From assembly GCA_035995725.1 (NCBI GenBank), contig DASYKE010000224.1, positions 1 to 7,531 on the forward strand: a stretch of DNA of 7,531 bases, read 5' to 3'. Origin of the DNA: JAQGLW01 sp035995725. Its GTDB lineage: Bacteria; Pseudomonadota; Gammaproteobacteria; Burkholderiales; Burkholderiaceae_D. Below the pieces are notes generated by a model. It was not told the origin of the DNA. It saw only the letters and a program-made list of their open reading frames with translations, and did no database searches. Positions 4,993-7,531 of this stretch are shown here, piece by piece (the first letter of the stretch is position 1; every line of letters starts with the position of its first letter). Made by a program: the position numbers and the translations under genes.

Positions 4993-7098
4993 ATGGCTCG
5001 CAAGACCCCTATTGAGCGCTACCGCAATATCGGTATTTCCGCTCACATCGATGCCGGCAAGACCACGACGACCGAGCGTATCCTGTTTTACACCGGCGTA
5101 AACCATAAAATCGGTGAAGTGCACGACGGCGCGGCCACCATGGATTGGATGGAGCAAGAACAGGAACGCGGCATCACGATTACGTCGGCCGCAACCACCT
5201 GCTTCTGGAAAGGCATGGCCAACAATTTTCCCGAGCACCATATCAACATCATCGATACCCCGGGTCACGTCGACTTCACGATCGAAGTCGAGCGTTCGAT
5301 GCGCGTGCTCGATGGTGCTTGCATGGTGTACTGCGCAGTGGGCGGCGTGCAGCCGCAATCGGAAACCGTGTGGCGTCAGGCCAATAAATATGGCGTGCCG
5401 CGGCTGGCGTTCGTCAACAAGATGGATCGCACCGGCGCGAATTTCTTCAAAGTGTACGAGCAAATGCGCAGCCGGCTGAAGGCCAATCCGGTGCCGATGC
5501 AAGTGCCGATCGGCGCCGAGGAAAACTTCCAGGGCGTGATCGATCTGGTCAAGATGAAAGCCATCTATTGGGACGAAGCGTCCCAAGGCATGAAGTTCGA
5601 CTACCGCGAGATTCCTGCCGAGTTGCTGGCAACAGCCAACGAGTGGCGCGAAAAAATGGTCGAAGCGGCTGCCGAAGCGACCGAAGAATTGATGAACAAG
5701 TACCTCGAAGAGGGTGAACTGACGGAAGCCGAGATCAAGTCGGCAATCCGCCAGCGCACGATCGCGGGTGAAATCGTACCGATGATGTGCGGCACCGCAT
5801 TCAAGAACAAGGGTGTGCAGGCCATGCTCGACGGCGTGATCGAATATCTGCCGGCGCCGACCGACATTCCGCCGGTCAAGGGGCTGGATGAAAACGACGA
5901 GCCGATCGTTCGCAAAGCCGAGGATGGCGAGAAATTCTCCGCCTTGGCATTCAAGATCATGACCGATCCGTTTGTCGGCCAGCTGATCTTCTTCCGCGTT
6001 TATTCCGGTGTCGTCAATTCCGGCGATACGGTGTACAACCCGGTCAAGGGCAAAAAAGAACGTCTCGGTCGTATTCTGCAGATGCACGCCAATCAGCGCG
6101 AAGAAATCAAGGAAGTGCGTGCCGGCGACATCGCTGCCGCCGTTGGCTTGAAAGATGCCACCACGGGTGAAACCCTGTGCGACCCGAATGCAATCATCAC
6201 GCTCGAGCGCATGGTATTTCCGGAGCCGGTTATTTCGCAGGCTGTCGAGCCGAAGACCAAGCAAGACCAGGAGAAAATGGGCCTGGCGCTGAATCGTCTG
6301 GCGCAAGAAGATCCGTCGTTCCGCGTACGCACCGACGAAGAGTCCGGCCAGACCATCATTGCCGGCATGGGCGAGCTGCACCTCGAAATCATTGTCGACC
6401 GCATGCGCCGTGAATTCAATGTGGAAGCCACCGTCGGCAAACCGCAGGTGGCGTATCGTGAAACGATCCGCAAGACTTGCGAAGAGATCGAGGGCAAATT
6501 CGTCAAGCAGTCCGGCGGCCGCGGTCAATACGGTCACGTCGTGCTCAAGATAGAGCCGCAGGGACCGGGCAAAGGATTTGAATTTGTCGATGCGATCAAG
6601 GGCGGCACGGTTCCCCGTGAATACATCCCTGCCGTCGAAAAAGGCGTCAGAGAGACGTTGACCTCGGGCGTGCTGGCGGGTTATCCGGTGGTCGATGTCA
6701 AGGTCACGCTGTTCTTCGGTTCGTATCACGATGTGGATTCGAATGAAAACGCATTCCGTATGGCTGCATCGATGGCGTTCAAGGATGGTTGCCGCAAGGC
6801 GAGCCCTGTGATTCTGGAGCCGATGATGGCGGTCGAAGTGGAAACGCCGGAAGACTACGCCGGCACAGTGATGGGCGACCTGTCGTCGCGTCGCGGCATG
6901 GTGCAGGGAATGGATGAAATTGCGGGCGGCGGCGGAAAGATCATCAAAGCCGAGGTGCCTCTTTCCGAAATGTTCGGTTACTCGACCTCGTTGCGTTCTG
7001 CAACCCAGGGCCGTGCAACCTACACGATGGAATTCAAACATTACTCGGAAGCGCCGAAAAACGTGACCGAAGCGATCGTCAATTCCAAGAACAAGTAA
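4993..7098 (+). CDS. fusA: Elongation factor G
   Basis: Ribosome translocase GTPase of the cytoplasm, also acting with ribosome recycling factor. The 701 residues are full length. GTPase motifs are in order: P-loop AHIDAGKT (17-24), switch I RGITIT (59-64), DTPGH (88-92), NKMD (142-145) and CGTAFKNKG (266-274). Domain II covers about 308-395, domain III about 410-485, domain IV about 485-605 with the GGRGQYGHV loop (508-516) and the tip GSYHDVDSNE with His579, and domain V about 610-695. AGGA (4983-4986) lies 6 nt before the ATG. Third gene of the str operon, with a 203-nt spacer before tuf. The gene almost never uses TTA, CTA or TCA codons, as expected for a highly expressed gene, which leaves a long false open frame on the opposite strand. 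Nothing in the sequence suggests the shorter paralogue FusA2. Confidence 0.98.
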   Translation: MARKTPIERYRNIGISAHIDAGKTTTTERILFYTGVNHKIGEVHDGAATMDWMEQEQERGITITSAATTCFWKGMANNFPEHHINIIDTPGHVDFTIEVERSMRVLDGACMVYCAVGGVQPQSETVWRQANKYGVPRLAFVNKMDRTGANFFKVYEQMRSRLKANPVPMQVPIGAEENFQGVIDLVKMKAIYWDEASQGMKFDYREIPAELLATANEWREKMVEAAAEATEELMNKYLEEGELTEAEIKSAIRQRTIAGEIVPMMCGTAFKNKGVQAMLDGVIEYLPAPTDIPPVKGLDENDEPIVRKAEDGEKFSALAFKIMTDPFVGQLIFFRVYSGVVNSGDTVYNPVKGKKERLGRILQMHANQREEIKEVRAGDIAAAVGLKDATTGETLCDPNAIITLERMVFPEPVISQAVEPKTKQDQEKMGLALNRLAQEDPSFRVRTDEESGQTIIAGMGELHLEIIVDRMRREFNVEATVGKPQVAYRETIRKTCEEIEGKFVKQSGGRGQYGHVVLKIEPQGPGKGFEFVDAIKGGTVPREYIPAVEKGVRETLTSGVLAGYPVVDVKVTLFFGSYHDVDSNENAFRMAASMAFKDGCRKASPVILEPMMAVEVETPEDYAGTVMGDLSSRRGMVQGMDEIAGGGGKIIKAEVPLSEMFGYSTSLRSATQGRATYTMEFKHYSEAPKNVTEAIVNSKNK

Positions 7099-7107
7099 TT
7101 TTCATCA

Positions 7108-7178
7108 TTGCGGGACAGAATTTATAAGGCGCGAAGGCGCCGAATTATGTTTATCCCTGGAAGGGACTCTGTCCCCAA
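7108..7178 (+). repeat. Large inverted repeat with a three-way-junction fold
   Basis: TTG-GGGACAGA (7108-7119, one bulged C at 7111) pairs with TCTGTCCC-CAA (7168-7178). Inside are two small hairpins, GGCGC-GAAG-GCGCC (7128-7141) and TCCC-TGGAA-GGGA (7154-7166). The outline resembles the short palindromic elements found between genes (REP or MITE-like). Equally it may be an RNA control element of tuf. Confidence 0.5.
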
Positions 7179-7190
7179 CATACTAGAAAA

Positions 7191-7226
7191 AATTGCGGGA
7201 CAAGGTTTGTGAGTCCCGAGCAAATT
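7191..7226 (+). repeat. Second GGGAC/GTCCC hairpin
   Basis: CGGGAC (7196-7201) pairs with GTCCCG (7213-7218) around an 11-nt loop. After a two-base bulge the stem continues as TTG/CAA and AA/TT. No T-run follows. Confidence 0.45.
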
Positions 7227-7233
7227 AAAGTGC

Positions 7234-7261
7234 GGGACAGGCAAACGCAATGTACTGTCCT
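7234..7261 (+). repeat. Third GGGACAG/CTGTCCT hairpin
   Basis: GGGACAG (7234-7240) pairs with CTGTCCT (7255-7261), one pair being G-T, around a 14-nt loop. It ends 27 nt before the tuf Shine-Dalgarno region and so could affect ribosome access. Confidence 0.4.
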
Positions 7262-7301
7262 CAAGGAATTTAAAAATCGTTCTTTTTGAAGGAAGAAGAA
7301 A

Positions 7302-7531
7302 ATGGCAAAAGGCAAGTTTGAGCGGACCAAGCCGCACGTGAATGTGGGCACGATAGGCCACGTCGATCATGGCAAGACCACGCTGACGGCAGCGATCACG
7401 ACGGTATTGTCGAAGAAATTTGGCGGCGAAGCCAAGGCCTACGACCAGATTGACGCAGCACCGGAAGAAAAGGCGCGCGGCATCACCATCAACACCGCGC
7501 ACGTCGAATACGAAACCAAGAACCGGCACTA
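7302..7531 (+). CDS. tuf: Elongation factor Tu, N-terminal part (cut by the window edge)
   Basis: GTPase that delivers aminoacyl-tRNA to the ribosome. The first 76 complete codons are present, about a fifth of the usual 396. The start MAKGKFERTKPHVNVG is typical of betaproteobacteria. The P-loop GHVDHGKT spans 19-26 and the switch I region RGITINTAHVEYE follows at 59-71, with the effector Thr62. GAAGGA (7288-7293) is a good Shine-Dalgarno, with AAGGA ending 8 nt before the ATG. Fourth gene of the str operon. Many betaproteobacteria carry a second, nearly identical tuf elsewhere, which cannot be judged from this window. Confidence 0.97.
   Translation, partial: MAKGKFERTKPHVNVGTIGHVDHGKTTLTAAITTVLSKKFGGEAKAYDQIDAAPEEKARGITINTAHVEYETKNRH

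Larger units (their letters stand above)
7099..7301 (+). repeat. fusA-tuf spacer with repeated TGCGGGACA and paired half-sites
   Basis: TGCGGGACA occurs three times (7109-7117, 7194-7202, 7231-7239). GGGAC occurs four times (7112, 7163, 7197, 7234) and its complement GTCCC twice (7171, 7213), plus GTCCT at 7257. Each TGCGGGACA copy has a matching arm downstream, giving three successive hairpins. The arms are similar enough to swap partners. No promoter near consensus and no reading frame with a ribosome binding site is seen in the spacer. Confidence 0.7.

Noticed and set aside
4987..7041. A 684-codon open frame on the minus strand covering nearly all of fusA
   Set aside because: Its codons are in register with those of fusA, so its stops could only come from TTA, CTA or TCA codons in fusA, which a highly expressed gene in this organism avoids. 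The translation is His/Arg/Asp-rich and unlike any family I recognise.

Overview
The window looks like a chromosomal segment from a betaproteobacterium. The start of EF-Tu, EF-G (701 aa), S12 (127 aa) and S7 (156 aa) read like those of Burkholderiales, and an Oxalobacteraceae-like organism is my best guess. That placement rests on recalled family sequences, not a search. The right half is the front of the classical str operon (rpsL-rpsG-fusA-tuf). The left half is accessory envelope-related material.

Layout: (1) 1-100, the last 32 codons of a + strand gene whose TGA overlaps the next ATG (ATGA), possibly a DUF6502 protein. (2) 97-1311 +, a lipoprotein made of about five tandem DUF5666-type beta repeats. 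(3) 1312-1513, a convergent spacer with one terminator-like hairpin. (4) 1514-3376 -, an inner-membrane phosphoethanolamine transferase of the EptA/CptA superfamily, with the metal and nucleophile residues present but without the active-site cysteine pair of EptA/MCR. (5) 3377-3874, a divergent control region with a perfect 9-bp dyad, a 7-bp hairpin, an upstream mini-ORF in front of the transferase and a near-consensus sigma70 promoter (TTGACT-N17-TATACT) driving rpsL through a leader of about 180 nt. (6) 3875-7531 +, rpsL, rpsG, fusA and the first 76 codons of tuf.

The str genes encode ribosomal proteins S12 and S7 and the two elongation factors, expressed together as translation machinery. 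Each spacer in this operon contains RNA structure: two clear hairpins between rpsL and rpsG (the place where S7 binds its own mRNA in E. coli), a hairpin and a terminator-like stem between rpsG and fusA, and between fusA and tuf a 203-nt spacer carrying seven GGGAC/GTCCC-type half-sites that can pair in several mutually exclusive ways.

I found no convincing new multi-gene system. The most unusual signals are the fusA-tuf spacer, the dyad and mini-ORF upstream of the transferase, and the repeat architecture of the DUF5666 lipoprotein. No tRNA, rRNA, CRISPR array or transposase gene was seen.
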